Positions 30,944 to 42,785 of a DNA stretch of 64,000 bases are shown here, piece after piece. Both the position numbers and the translations under genes were made by a program. Within the stretch, counting starts at the first letter, position 1. Every line of letters begins with the position of its first letter. The notes under the pieces were generated by a model that had not been told where the DNA came from, ran no database searches, and worked only from the letters and a program-made list of their open reading frames with translations. The stretch covers positions 1,364,001 through 1,428,000 of the forward strand of contig JAJTUP010000007.1 in assembly GCA_021399435.1 (NCBI GenBank), in the 5' to 3' direction. The DNA is from Diaporthe sp. PMI_573. Its lineage: Eukaryota; Ascomycota; Sordariomycetes; Diaporthales; Diaporthaceae.

Positions 30944-31900
30944 TTGGACCACAGAACGGCTGAAATCAACGGCCACTCCCCAAAAACTCCTCTTGTTCAG
31001 CTCCTGAAGTCTCTGTGCCCCTCAGCGGTGATACTTCCAAGAAGGATATTGATATTTGGAGCGGACCAAATCTACTGGCATTGCCAAGCGGGTCTAATGT
31101 CGGAGGGTGATAACCTCATTCATGAGCCGATTCTGAAGCTACTGCCGTTATCCTCCGCGTCGACCGACTTCGAGAGAAGGGACAGTCTTCATTCGTGGTA
31201 CCACCTACACTCTGACTACACGGCGAGCCAAAACTTGTTCAAGGTGGAGCGCTTCGAATCGATGGCGCCTATGGCGAGATACTTTGACGCCGACGCCACA
31301 CTTGTTGCTGGCCTGTGGAAGCGAGACCTGCGGAACGGGCTGCTGTGGCGCGTGGACGACATCCGAAGGGCTTCCATCACTGAGAACATATGGAATCCGG
31401 AACGGAGAAACGACTTTTTCGATTCCTGGGGTTGGGTCGCAATCGACGACCGCGTGCAATACGACTTACTCGCAGGTGCCCGCCACGACCTCGCCCCAGC
31501 TGGCCAGTTTAGTATCACAGACATATCTATCCATCACAAAGAGCAGAACAGCAGGTATTACCTGCCAGATAACTTCGAGGGTCCCGTCAACTACATCGAG
31601 CTCGAGGCAATGGTGTGCGAGGCTCACATCACCCGGCTTGAGGAGGGGTGCGTCTGTTTCTTCGACAGGATGAAGTGGGATCTCGACTGGAGGGACTCAA
31701 AAAGGTTTCTATTTGCCTTGGTCTGTCCGTGGACCCCTAACCCAGCCGGTGAGCTGAAGCAGGCGTGTGGTTTGGGCCTGATCGTGCGTCGTTTAGAGGA
31801 CCATGAGGAAAGCCTGTTCGAGCGATGTGGGTTGTTTCTTGGCACAGCGTACGACGCGAGATTGGAAGGCTGGACGAGACGGCGTTTGAGGATAAGGTAG
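30944..31900 (+). pseudogene. HET-domain protein remnant, C-terminal part only
   Basis: The open frame begins without an ATG. It enters the family at PRRILIFGADQIYWHCQAG, the strand that in heterokaryon-incompatibility (HET) proteins follows the HET core. It then continues through WYHLHSDYTASQNL, AGLWKRDLRNGLLWRVDD and a long C-terminal domain to LEGWTRRRLRIR. The N-terminal HET core (usual motifs YxALSYxWG and RxGWxxQE) is absent upstream. The sequence immediately before reads in another frame and is interrupted by a stop. Intact HET proteins trigger cell death on fusion of unlike hyphae. This copy looks 5'-truncated and is probably non-functional. Confidence 0.7.
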
Positions 31901-31907
31901 CAGTGTT

Positions 31908-32114
31908 GTTTATAATGCCTGGATAAATCAACATAACTATTGGTCTAGCATGGTCTTCGTCCATTCCGATGATGTAAAGCTTGAGAAACAGTGGACCTCC
32001 TTCCGGGAGTTCGATGTTGGCCAGAGTCGCCCCAAGGTCTGCACGTGGTCCCTCAGGCTGGTCATATGCCTCGAGTGCGGGTCCTTTGAGAAACCAAGCT
32101 AACGAGCGTGGCAT
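31908..32114 (-). pseudogene. Fragment of an uncharacterised fungal protein
   Basis: The frame reads SLAWFLKGPALEAYDQPEGP then RADLGATL and LKLYIIGMDEDHARPIVM, after which similarity to a sensible protein ends. I recall the phrase DHARPIVM from the conserved tail of uncharacterised proteins of filamentous fungi, but cannot name the family. There is no start or end context, so it looks like a relic, lying tail-to-tail with the HET remnant. Confidence 0.4.
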
Positions 32115-32575
32115 TGTTTTCGTTCCTGTATTGATCTCTTACGGGTCAGCTTGTTTCGAGCTGGTCGGTCAAGGTAGGACTGTCACATCGCACCAGGTAT
32201 CACGTTCACATTGTCCCAAGCCACTTCTCTCCCCGAAGCGGTTTATGTGGAACCCACTAATCAGGAAAGGGAATACTGATGGGCATATACAATCACCAAT
32301 GGTAGCATAAGTGATATGCAGGTGCGGGCTACTGTGCTATTTGCACGTGTAAGTCAAGGCCACGGCCAATGAGTCATCCGGCGAGAGGACCACCATGGGG
32401 ATGCCAAGCTCAGCTACAAGATATGGTGTGGGAACACAGGCAAATAGTCATATTATTCGTTTTCTAATGAATTACGTAGATTTTTGTTTTACTCTTTTTT
32501 TTTCTCGACAATGCATCGCAGTCCCCATCTCCTCGCGGAGGAAGCGAAACGAAGCACGCGTCTACTATGCGCCAC

Positions 32576-34747
32576 TTAGGACAAGTTGTCGGTAAACAAC
32601 ATGCCAGCGACACTGGCCGAGGTCAGAGTCGCCAGAACCCCGGAGAAGAGGGCGGAGAGCGCGACCTTGGAGACGTCGCCCGCACGGCCCGGGGCGATCT
32701 GCGACAGGACACCAATCTGTGTGCCGAGGGAGCCAATGTTTCCGAAGCCCTGTTGGTTTTGAGGATCAGCATCTGCGATCAAACCCTCCCGTTGGGGATA
32801 TCTTTGAGGTGGGGACTTGGGGATTTTTACTTACACAGCAAGCATAGGTCGCGATCAGTTTTGAGCGCTCGCCCATCTGGGCGAAGGCCTGGTCCGGGTC
32901 GATCAGGTTCCTGAAGGCGACGAACTCGTTGGTGATGACCTTCATGCCGATGAGCTGGGCGACGCGCAGGCAGTCCTCCTTGGGGACGCCGAGCAGCCAG
33001 GCGACGGGGAAGAGGAGGTAGCCGAGGATGAGCTCGAGGGTGAGGGGGGTCTCCTCGAGGCTCCAGTAGCGGCCCCACCAGGTGAGGAAGCCGTTGATGA
33101 GCGAGACGAAGGCGATGATGCACAGCAGGGTGGCGACGATCATGCCGGCGATCTTGATGCCCAGCCAGGCGCCGTTGGCGAAGGCGTGCAGCGAGTTGGC
33201 GGCCTTGTCCTCCTGGTCCTCGGGGACGACGACGCGGCCCGAGGTGAGCGTCTCCTCCGTCTCCGGGTAGCGCATCTTGGAGACGGCGAGCGAGGCCGGG
33301 ATGGACATGATGCAGGACGACACCAGCGCCTGGGCGTTGAGCCCCAGGCCGATGTAGGCGACCAGCACGGATCCGGCGATGGTGGCAAAGCCGCAGGTCA
33401 TGACCTGGTGGATCTCGGCGAGGGTCAGGTGCGGCACGAAGGGCTTGATCAGCATGGCGCTCTCGCCCTGGCCGATGAAGGGGGTGGCAGCGGCGACGAC
33501 GGCCTCGGCGCCCGACACGCGCAGGGTCCAGAAGAAGAAGGTGGCGAACTTGCCGACGAACCACTGGATCAGGCCGACGTGGTACAGCAGCTGGACGAGG
33601 GCGACGAAGAAGATGATGGGCGGCACGACACCCGTCAGGAACCACGTCAGCTTCGTGACGTCCTCGTCGGTCAGGAACTCGACGCCGTCGGCCGCGAAGC
33701 CCAGCAGCGTGCGGGCCATCTCGGAGATGAAGGCGAAGATGTCGTAGCCGGCCTGGCTGCGCAGCACGAAGACGGCGATGATGAACTGGGTCAGCATGCC
33801 CCCGATGACGGTGTGCCAGGGGATCTTGCGCCAGTCGCGCGAGGTGAGGGTCAGCACGCCGATCATGACCAGCAGGCCGAAGAGGGAGACGGCCCTGTTG
33901 GCGCGCGTGTTCTGGCCCGTCTCGGCGGGGACCATGGAGCCGATGAGGAAGACGGCGACGGTGACGGCGGCGGCCAGGGGCTGGCGCAGCTTGGACGGGA
34001 TGGCCTCGTACCCCCGGTAGAGCGTGTGGCGGTAGACGGCCTTGATCGGGTTCATGACGAGCGAGACGGGCAGCCACAGCGTGATGATGCGGATGGTGAT
34101 GGCGATGTACAGCAGCGTCGGCTTGAGCCAGCCGAGCCACCTGTCGTTGCGGTGCCTGATGAGGCCGTGAACCCACCAGCTGGTCATCAACAAGTTTTGT
34201 CAGCACCGCGCGCACACACAGACACACGTACACACACGCGGAAGCACAACAGCAGGCCGCCAAGACGGCAAACACAAGCATTCAGGTGCTCATATCGGGG
34301 CGGTACTCACGCGGTCCACACTGCCCAGGTGAAGACCTGGACGCCGATCAGGATGGGGCGCCTATGTTTTCGGTAGAACCCCTTGAACGAAAACCTGCTC
34401 TCCGCCTCTCGCTCGTCGGTGATGTCGCCAACGCGGCCGCTCTCCTCATCCTGGCTGGACGACATCTGGCGCACCTTGTAGTCAGGGGCGGCCGAATCAT
34501 CCGTGTACTTGTCGGAGGTCTTGGCGTAGACGATGTCGTCCTTCTCGTCCGGCACCGCCGTCTTCGCATGGTGGACGTGCGGGTGGTGGTGCTCGTTGGA
34601 GATGTCCAGCGCCGGGTCCGGGTTGACATATACGTTCTGCTGGGGCGAGCTGTTGTGGCCCGCGCCAGGTGCCCCGACGACGGTGCTGCCGGTGATCGTC
34701 GTGGCGTCGTGGGAGCCGTCGGCCGATGCCGAGTCCTTGGAGCCCAT
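32576..34747 (-). CDS. Concentrative nucleoside transporter (CNT family), 651 aa
   Basis: Three exons on the - strand: 34747-34311, 34179-32835 and 32749-32576, with introns of 131 and 85 nt in matching phase. The first ~120 residues are hydrophilic and cytosolic with a His-rich patch (NEHHHPHVHHAK). Membrane helices follow. CNT hallmarks are GFAADGVEFL, the GVVPPIIFFVALVQLLYHVG helix, the hairpin ATPFIGQGESAMLIKPF, the helix LTLAEIHQVMTCGFATIAGS and the second hairpin IGMKVITNEFVAF. The last exon adds GFGNIGSLGTQIGVLSQIAP and the final helix. CNT proteins import nucleosides with sodium or protons across the plasma membrane. Length fits fungal members. Confidence 0.93.
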
Positions 34748-36979
34748 ATTTGCGTCTGCGGGAGGGACAGTGTTGAGGAGAACAAGCTTGAGCCGGGCAG
34801 GATCCTTCAGGTCGAGCCGAACCGCTGCACTAATCGCTGTACCACTCGACGGTCACACGTCTAAATCGGCCCCGCGCGCATTCACTGGTTCGACCAATTC
34901 ACTGGTTCAACCAAACCCTCGATGGCACGTGTACGGGCGTACTAGAGGCCGAGCCGGTCTGGTGCCTTGCCTAGACGTGGGGAAGCGCGAGTTGCGGATC
35001 CAAGGGAACGGTAGGTTCAGAGCATGCAAGAGCAAAGCAGCGGCATGTGGAGGAGGACGCGGGAAGCAGTGCAGGTGTATCCATCCCAGGGACGACCCCA
35101 TCTTATTATAATAAAGTCGTGCTGACCAGGGGATTAAAAAGATGTGCGGGCAGCGGACCACTGGCAGGTGGGCAGATTGGTCGCATTCTAGATCAACGCC
35201 AAGGACTATATCGCCGCTGGCATGTAGGTCACCCTGGTCGGCTTTATCGAACCCAACTTGTCGGCTCCAAGGTCGCACCCCACACCCCCCATCCCACTAC
35301 CGCGCCAGCCCATGTTGGGGGGCGACGACTGCAATGCCACAGAAACAGAAAGCTTGGCCCGGGGCCAGCAGGGAGGCTTGCGGAGCCAAGCTGCCAGATT
35401 GAGTTTGTCGTCCGGGCTGTGGAGGAGGCCAGACTGGGGCATCTCGATAAGGAACTCGAGACGAACAGACAGGCAGACAGACGGGGTCAGATACGGGCCT
35501 TAAAAGATGACAGAAGGAAGACGACGGAGGGTCCAGACGACCAGATAAGCATGTGAAGTGTTGGGGGCACGCCACGCATCCCGACTGCTATCTTTTATTC
35601 CTCTATCTCTCTTCATCTCGACCTTCACCCAGATCCTTCGACCTCTCAAGGTTTGCACCAAGGGCTTGCCGAGGAAGGAATCTTTACACACAGTTTGGCC
35701 GTTCTAGCTTTCCAAAGGCACTGACTGGCCCTCGGTGTCGGATTCGGCCGCCTGCTGGCCCCCCCTCTTCACCGTCCGACCAAACGTTGCACGGTATTTA
35801 GCGGCTCTGTCAATCACGGCGACTCGAGCCGTGGTTGGCCAGTCAGCCTGACCGTATCTCTTCACAGGGGGGCTAAATCATCGCCGGCGGTCCCAGTTGG
35901 ACGTGGAGCAATCCTTCTAGAAGGCGGTTCCTCTCAGCTTCTCCCGGAACCAGCCAGTCGACTTGCCCCAGGCCGTCCCTCCATCCCTCCTCACCCCAGG
36001 TGCAGCCCAGTCTCGGCCCAGGAGCTAGGTGTAGCTGGTCTCACGGCGCATGCAATGCAGAAGTCCCTAGCCCTGCACAGGCCTGCAGCGATCCCTGCTT
36101 CCCCAGGCGTTGCCACTCGAGTCGCTTGTCCACATCCGGAAGGCAGAAGAGGTGGGAACTGAGCGGAACTGGGCGCCAGCGAGTCAAGGTTCGGGACCAA
36201 ATTTTCCAAATGATCGACTGGATGTCTCGGGAAGCTGAGATCAAAAACCCGATTGTGTGCCTGTCATTGAATTTAGCAATGCAATAATTGGCAACGGCGT
36301 GGATGGGCTGCCAGCCAATTCTACACTGCGAACTCTCTTGCTCCAAGCAGCTTGGAGATTTGAGTTTAATCACGGCCGGGCAAAGGATCCAGTAGCACAA
36401 CACGGTGGCCCCTTCGCTATCTACAAGAGAGAGATACATCCTTGTCTCCTAGGCTCCTTAGCTCAGGCAATAGGCAGCTGGGAAATTCCGGGATCCGTCC
36501 TCTGTTAGGCAGGTGAGCACGTGTAGGCTTTGGCAGAGAAACACTCAATCATCACATGGAACAACGGCATGTTGGCCCTGGGCTGTCTGGCTGTCACGCT
36601 GTCTGACATGCATGTTCTGGGTATGCTCTCTCGGCCGGGTGTGGTTGCACCCACGAAATGATCCGGCCAAGCTTCCCTCGCCTGCGCCGAAACGGCCTAA
36701 ATTGCCACGAGCGGCGCAAAAACAGCCGCGGTGAGGCCGGAGGGGACTGCCCTGCTCGCACAGAGGGACCCCTCCTTCGGAAGTCGGCGAATCACCTATC
36801 TACCTCGGCGGTTGTCCCAGGATCACGAACGATAAGCCGTGCTCACTCCCTGACCAAGCACAGGCATGGCCAGGGGATCACTTTGATTGAATCAATACGA
36901 GCATTGGAATGCTGATAAGGGTTCGCTGTGCATTGGGTATCCATTATATAATTGTCCTATCGCCCTCCCCCTGCCCTGT
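34748..36979. other. Long intergenic region, no gene recognised
   Basis: 2.2 kb between the nucleoside transporter start and the stop of the Ser/Thr-rich gene, both on the - strand. Open frames are short and lack domains. It presumably includes the transporter promoter and the 3' flank of the next gene. Confidence 0.45.
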
Positions 36980-38197
36980 TCATATCAATCTTGCAAGCCA
37001 CAAAATTCCCAGCATCGCCAATCCAGTCAAAGGCACCAGTTCCTCCCTCGCGGACGCGCCACCGCTCGTCACCTCGGTCGTGCTGTCCACGGACGCCGTC
37101 TCACTCGGAGCGTACCCGTCCCGATACCCAAACACCGCGTACGGCGTCTCAAAGTCCGATATACCCAGCCCGCTCAGCCCGGAGCACGTCGTCGTCGCCG
37201 TGGCGGTCACCGTCAGCGACGTCGGCGTTGATGTGTACACGAGCCGTAGCTGGTCCGGAAGGTAGCTGAGGTACAGCGTCTTGGCCTCGTCCTCATCGGA
37301 GTCGTTATCATCACCAACAGAGTCGTATCCGAGGATCGAGTCGTCTCTCGGCCGCGGTTGAACGGTGCGCTTGGCGGGGGCTGTGGTCATTGTGCTGGTC
37401 TCCGACGCGGACCCGGCCGACGTGCGGGATGCGCTAGCATAGTCCTCGTAAAGCCGCCCAAAGTTGGCATAGAAACAGAGCGGGTCATCCTGCAGCATGC
37501 TGAACTCCTCTTCCGTAAAGAGTGTGCTGTAGTCGTACAGGTCCATCCACGAGGACATGTTGAGGTTTGGCATTGGTGTCGGTGTGGGAGCGACAGTACT
37601 CGCGTTTCGTGCTGCCGTTGTTGCTATTGCTGTCGCAGTAGGCTTACCATCCGCCGACGAGGTATCCGGCTCGGCTGAGTCCGTGATGGCGTCTATGATC
37701 TGCCCTACGAGCTCTTCCGCGACATCTTTCATGTCGTCGCAGGTGTTCTTGTTCCGGGCGCACAGATTTGTTGATGTGCTTGCCGTGCCGGTGCCTTGTT
37801 GGTTTGGTGAGGATAGAATGTCGCCTTCGCTGATGACGGGTGGTTTATATGTGGCTGGACCATCGCCATCTTGGCCTATTCGTGGTGTCTCTGAACCCGC
37901 TGTTCCCGAGCCTCCTTTTGGGTATCCTCCTGGTATGTTGTTTGAGGTAGGTATGTCGTCGACTCCACGGAAGCCTCCCGTTCCACCGCCCTTGACAGGA
38001 GGTTTAGGTATTACTACTCTTCTCAACATAGCTGTAGTTGCAGTGCCTGAGCGCAGGAAAAGATGCAAGTGTCGGAATAATGGATGGTCACTGGTCGTGA
38101 TGGATAACAATCTTTGAGGCAAGACTGTGCTGGCATGGCATGGCAGGAAACACGGTCTTCTGGTTAAATAAAAGCAGTGCAGCCATGAAGCTCGCAT
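36980..38197 (-). CDS. Ser/Thr-rich protein with hydrophobic C-terminus, up to 405 aa
   Basis: One open frame on the - strand. The first ATG is at 38197, but a TATA-like TATTTAA (about 38164-38170) lies just downstream of it. The Met at 38029 (MLRRVVIPKPPVKGGG) may therefore be the real start, giving about 349 aa. The sequence has a Gly/Pro-rich start, a helical segment (CDDMKDVAEELVGQIIDAI), a hydrophobic-acidic block (MDLYDYSTLFTEEEFSMLQD then DPLCFYANFGRLYEDYA), an acidic run DDNDSDEDEAK and a Thr/Ser-rich tail. It ends in LVPLTGLAMLGILWLARLI after GGASAREE, like a GPI-attachment or tail-anchor signal. No clear signal peptide is seen, so surface location is uncertain. Family unknown. Confidence 0.6.
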   Translation of the reverse strand: MRASWLHCFYLTRRPCFLPCHASTVLPQRLLSITTSDHPLFRHLHLFLRSGTATTAMLRRVVIPKPPVKGGGTGGFRGVDDIPTSNNIPGGYPKGGSGTAGSETPRIGQDGDGPATYKPPVISEGDILSSPNQQGTGTASTSTNLCARNKNTCDDMKDVAEELVGQIIDAITDSAEPDTSSADGKPTATAIATTAARNASTVAPTPTPMPNLNMSSWMDLYDYSTLFTEEEFSMLQDDPLCFYANFGRLYEDYASASRTSAGSASETSTMTTAPAKRTVQPRPRDDSILGYDSVGDDNDSDEDEAKTLYLSYLPDQLRLVYTSTPTSLTVTATATTTCSGLSGLGISDFETPYAVFGYRDGYAPSETASVDSTTEVTSGGASAREELVPLTGLAMLGILWLARLI

Positions 38198-39840
38198 TGT
38201 GGCATCGTACTGGCAAGCTGCTGCCTTGACTATTCCACTCCATCCTCACCGCATGGGCGTGGCGGAGCGAAGGAATCGCTGCGGCTGGCGAACCCTGTCG
38301 CGCATCAGCAGCGGCGCGTTCTTGTTGGACGGTTGTGACGAGCGAAATTGCGCCCCGGATCCCGCTGTGCTAAAAGCCATGAGGCTGAAACAACTGCCGA
38401 TGAGCTTGTAAGAGCGCCTTGTGAGGATTGACCGAGCAGACCATAAATAGGTGGATGGATGCATCAACAGCCTGGATCATCAAATTAGTCCGTGCGTTGG
38501 ACGGCCTCAAATCGTTTGTGCATCTACCCTAAGGTAGTTGACTGTCTAGAATACCTTGTTTCTGCCTTTTCGGTGTATTGACAACAATGAGCTGAGAAAT
38601 TTGAGCTTGACAGGATGAGTAAATATTGTGATATTAACTCACATTTTCTCACACGGGCTGAATGGGAAAAGAAACTTCAAAAGGGAAAGAAATTACCTGA
38701 GGAGAGACCACGAAGAGGTTAACCTCACACGTGGTCGGAGGTGATCTATTCTCTTTCTTCCTATGTGCAGTGCATTCATTCATATGCTCAAGAACCCGAG
38801 AATGACTATTTGAGCCAATGCTTTTGCTGCTACACTGTTGACAAGCCTCAAGTCTCTGTTCAACCGTCGGCAGACGATGCCATAACGCACACATACCTCA
38901 TACGATTCCACGCCCAAACCAGACAATCTACTTGACTCATTGAATATCATCTGCCCTGACATCGGCAAGCTGTTGCTCTTCTCCGCACCATATTTCGTCC
39001 GGGTATGTTCGCTAATGAGACTTTCGACTGGCACTAGCCTTGCAAGCCTCTGACGTTGTTAAAGTTCCAGTTAACGGCGGGCAACCAACGCCAACTTATG
39101 AGATAACCATAACTCCCTCCAAAATCTACTGCGAGTCAGTGTATTTCGCAATACTCTCGATGAAGTAGGACCCCGGTACCCCATGTTAAGGACTGCCGAC
39201 GCAGCATATGAGTCGATGTCAGATACAGATATCTGGGTTGCCCACATGATGACCTGAACAGCACATTTTGTTATTTTATGAAAGCTACTGACTCAGATCG
39301 TTGGAAGCCTGCAGAAAATGCCGCAGATACGTATTCCTACACAATGAATCTGCCTAAGCACATTTTGGGGAAGACGCCTTGGGTTCGCCCAGGACCGTTT
39401 GACACGAGCGCTTAGTTTGACGACGATGCAAATTGATTCGTTCGCGCCAGTCTAAGTGATCGGAAATCTCCACCGAAACACATGGATTCCGGAGAATTGC
39501 CTTGTGACTATGAGAGCCGCTGGTGACATCCAGGTACTTATGTAGATACCCAAGCTCGCAGAGTAGGGACGGCCTGACCTCGGTTCCCATTTGCTCTTGG
39601 CAGAGCTCAGCAGATGCAGATGCAACCCTTCAACTCTCCTGGTGGCATGTTGCTGAATCATGCGTTGCGCCGTATTTGCTGTGACATCTGCTCTATGGGC
39701 CCCTCGCGGCCCACCAGGCCGACGTTAGCCAACACACAGAATCGACTCGCAAATGGACGATCGTCGAAAGCCACTGCTGGTCGTCAGTCTCACCCCATCC
39801 CCCCGAAAACCAAAGCCAGATTGCTGATTCGCACCCACCG
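38198..39840. other. Intergenic, A/T-rich, nothing recognised
   Basis: Short frames only. The stretch 38500-39350 is more A/T-rich than the flanks and may be relic sequence. Confidence 0.4.
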
Positions 39841-40161
39841 AGTAGTGACACAAAACACAACATCCGAGCACTAGACCGTCATGCCGTGAACGGGGACACC
39901 AGCTGCGCCACGATCGAGAAGTGCCTCGTTGCCTGCGAGGCCGAGGGCTACTGCCTCGCGGGCCTCGAGTACGGGCACGAGTGCTGGTGCGGCAACGTTG
40001 TCCATGGCGATGTCCGCCCCGTGCCGGATAGATACTGCAACTTCACCTGCTCCGGCGATTACGACGAGAATTGTGGTGGGTATGGATATATGGGACTTTA
40101 TATACGAAAGGGGTTTGAGTTCGTCATCGATACGCCAAGATGCCCTCAGAATCATTGTTAG
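39841..40161 (+). pseudogene. WSC-domain remnant
   Basis: The frame shows the core of a WSC domain: RALDRHAVNGDTSCATIEKC, LVACEAEGYCLAGLEYGHEC, WCGNVV, VPDRYCNFTCSG and ENCGGYGYMGLYI. This is the usual spacing of the eight-cysteine carbohydrate-binding module of fungal wall sensors and secreted enzymes, but the first Cys (normally GCYxD before the RAL) is not present. The frame has no ATG, signal peptide or partner domain, and stops at 40161. It looks like a single surviving domain of a larger gene. A missing upstream exon is the alternative. Confidence 0.55.
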
Positions 40162-40480
40162 GAGACGCTTGTAGGTGAAGATGGACTGGCGATTCCCGGA
40201 TACTTCTCATACTACTTATGGAACATGGTGGCCAAAGACGTACATACATACTCCAGAATATGGAATGTCATTTCGTATCACAGGCCGGGTATGGCCGTGG
40301 GGCCCTCAGCAGTCTGTTGCCATGCCGTTCAAAAATGACACTGCAGCTGTGGAATATGCAAGGTTGACGAAGAGCTGCGACGTAAGCTTGTAGAAACGTC
40401 GCTGGCATAAATGATCAAACGCTGCACTTGAATTGTCATATACACAAGTCACGGTACGATATAAATTTGGCTTGAAAAGT
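40162..40480. other. Intergenic between WSC remnant and FAD monooxygenase
   Basis: It holds a 72-codon frame with no recognised domain and the 3' flank of the monooxygenase. Nothing else is seen. Confidence 0.4.
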
Positions 40481-41939
40481 CTACAAGCTCTGGTAAATGC
40501 TGTCGAACTGACTGGCCGTCTCCTCGGACGCATCCCACTCGTAAATAAAACTCAGCACCCCCTTATCCGCCGCCTTGTCGGGCACTTTACCCTGCCCGCT
40601 CTCCCTAAACGCCTTAAAGGCAGCATCCCTCTCCGCAGCCGCAGCACCGTCTCCCAGCTGCATCTCCTTACCGTTGGCAGCAGCCATCGCGACCAACGCC
40701 TCGGCCCTCTCCTTCCTCAGCTTCTCGTACACCTTGAGGGCCTTGTTTATGCTCTCGGGACTGGAGTCCGGCGTCCTGGAGAGGGCAGCAGCAATCACGG
40801 CCGCGTCCTCGATCGCCTGCGCGGCGCCCTGGTTCAGGTGCGGCAGGGTCGGGTGGCAGGCGTCCCCGACCAGCGCCGTGCTGCCGTGGACCCAGGTCGG
40901 CAGCGGCTGGTGGACGCGGAGCTTCCACTCGCAGACCTCGCCCTCGGGCACCATGTTGAGCATCTTCTGGATCACGGGGGCAAAGTCGGAGTAGACGGAC
41001 AGCATCGACTCCTTGCTCCCCAGGGTCGTGTACGTCTCGTCCGGCGCCGCTGCGAAGTTGCTGTCCGGGTGCGCGGTGGATATGTTGTAGATCGTCTTGG
41101 ACGACACGGGGTAGGCGATGATGTGCTTCCTCTCGCCGATCCACCTCGTGCTCTGGTCCGCGTCGATGAGCGCCAGCAGCTCCGGGTCCTTCTCCATGTC
41201 TTCCCTCTTCAGCATGATCCTGTACGCAGCTTGCCCCGAGTCGACCACCTTGGCGTCCACGCCCAGCTCTTGGAGCAGGGCTACGCGGGTCCGCGACTTG
41301 ACGCCGTCCGCGCCAAAGAGGACGTCGCAGCTAGCTGTGTAGGGCTCGCCGCCATTCTTTCTGGGCGAGATAACAAATGTGGGCTTGGGGGAGAATGACT
41401 TGAACTCGGTGATCGATGAGGCGAAATGGAATTTGATTGCCGACTCCTTCTTGCATCCCTCGTATAACTCGCCTGCGAGCGATGCTCGGTGGCCAACCAT
41501 GTGTTTGTAGTTGTATGATTCCCCAATCCACATCATGTCGGAGAAGGCGAGCTCTTCGTTCGTAGGCCCCTCTGATCAAATGCCGCCGAGTCAGTCCAAC
41601 GTTCGGAACGGTCCATGGGCATGTGTTGCTCACTTCGAATGCTGGCGCCCTTCAAGGGAGTGGCGTCTTTTGCTATAGGATCCCAGACACCAAGTCTGTC
41701 CAGTATCCTCGCCATGTTGGGAGCTAATTGGATACCTGCCCCTACAAATCCGAGATCCGACGCAGTTTCGTAGACATCGATGTGCGTAAATCCCTCCTTG
41801 GCCAAAGCAAGCGCTGTTGCTAGGCCGCCCATGCCTAAGGTACTGTCAGAAGTCCGTGAGTACGGTCGATGGATAGCTGCTGAAGTTGGGGCTTACCTGC
41901 GCCAATGACGGCGATGTGAAGATCCCTGCTGACACCCAT
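40481..41939 (-). CDS. FAD-dependent aromatic hydroxylase (salicylate hydroxylase-like), 444 aa
   Basis: Three exons on the - strand: 41939-41897, 41834-41634 and 41571-40481; both introns are 62 nt. The splice restores the FAD-binding motif IAVIGAGMGGLATALALA, split after GA in exon 1. Other hallmarks are an E at the end of the second strand (DVYETAS), GAGIQLAPNMARILDRLGV, the DG motif LFGADGVKSRTR, and the GD motif ALVGDACHPTLPHLNQGAAQ followed by AIEDAA. This is the class A flavoprotein monooxygenase fold used by salicylate 1-monooxygenase and 3-hydroxybenzoate 6-hydroxylase, which hydroxylate phenolic acids with NAD(P)H. Length is typical. The exact substrate is unknown. Confidence 0.92.
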
Positions 41940-42785
41940 TGCGAAGATATCGTGTTGTTCAGAGGAAATTGGAATTGAGGAGTGTGTAGGCTCGAGGGAG
42001 AGCTCGAGGGAGCCTAGATATCGAACCTGAGGTCCAGGGGATTTTTTGATGTATGCGATGTTTACAAGAACCCCGGCGATTCTTTTGGCCCCTCACGATG
42101 ACGACGCCGACGCCGTAAAATAAAATGCCCTGCCGCTGCCGCTCCGCTACCCGATGATCCCCACATCGGGTGCCCGCTCGCTTCCCCACGGGGACACTTG
42201 TGACTAGCTTCAGCCAACGGTGACAAAAGCGGCGCCTAGGGTGAATGCTCTGCCGGCTCGGAAGAGGAAAGTATCTCGGAGAAGCGACGGAGCGCCGAGC
42301 AGACGGCAACTACAGACTAAAGTGGATCTGGCTGGTCGGGTGTTGCAGCTGCCAGCATACGCTCGCTTTCCTTCGACCCGTTCACGATTCTCGCAGGTGA
42401 TACCTTTTGGCATAATATCGGCCCTCGAATCTCGGCCCCGAGTAGCCGATGTGCACACACCCGCGCTCTTCGGCAGCCCAAGCCGGGATTGATCTCTGCC
42501 TCCCGGCTGCCTTCCATTCGTCTCTGTGGTCGGGGACTTTGCTAAACTCCCCAGGACATGGGAGCAGCCAAAATTGAATGCCAAGTCACTCGGTGGGAAC
42601 CATCTCACTACAGTGGCTGATCTCTGACGATAGCCTGCTGTCAACCCTTAGACTTCACTCCATCAAGATGAAGGGTGAATTAGGGGATAAACGTTGGACT
42701 GCTGTAAGAAGCAGGTCATTAATTTTAACTTGTTATTGTTATTTCTAAGTGCTCCCATGCTTTTGAAAATCAAGCTCCCGACACA
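41940..42785. other. Intergenic, nothing recognised
   Basis: Promoter side of the FAD monooxygenase plus sequence with no recognised exon. Confidence 0.45.

Noticed and set aside
32827..34376. Two long frames (484 and 396 codons) over the nucleoside transporter
   Set aside because: Both are composition shadows (Arg/His/Pro- or Asp/Gly/Glu-rich). The transporter frame carries the helices and CNT motifs.
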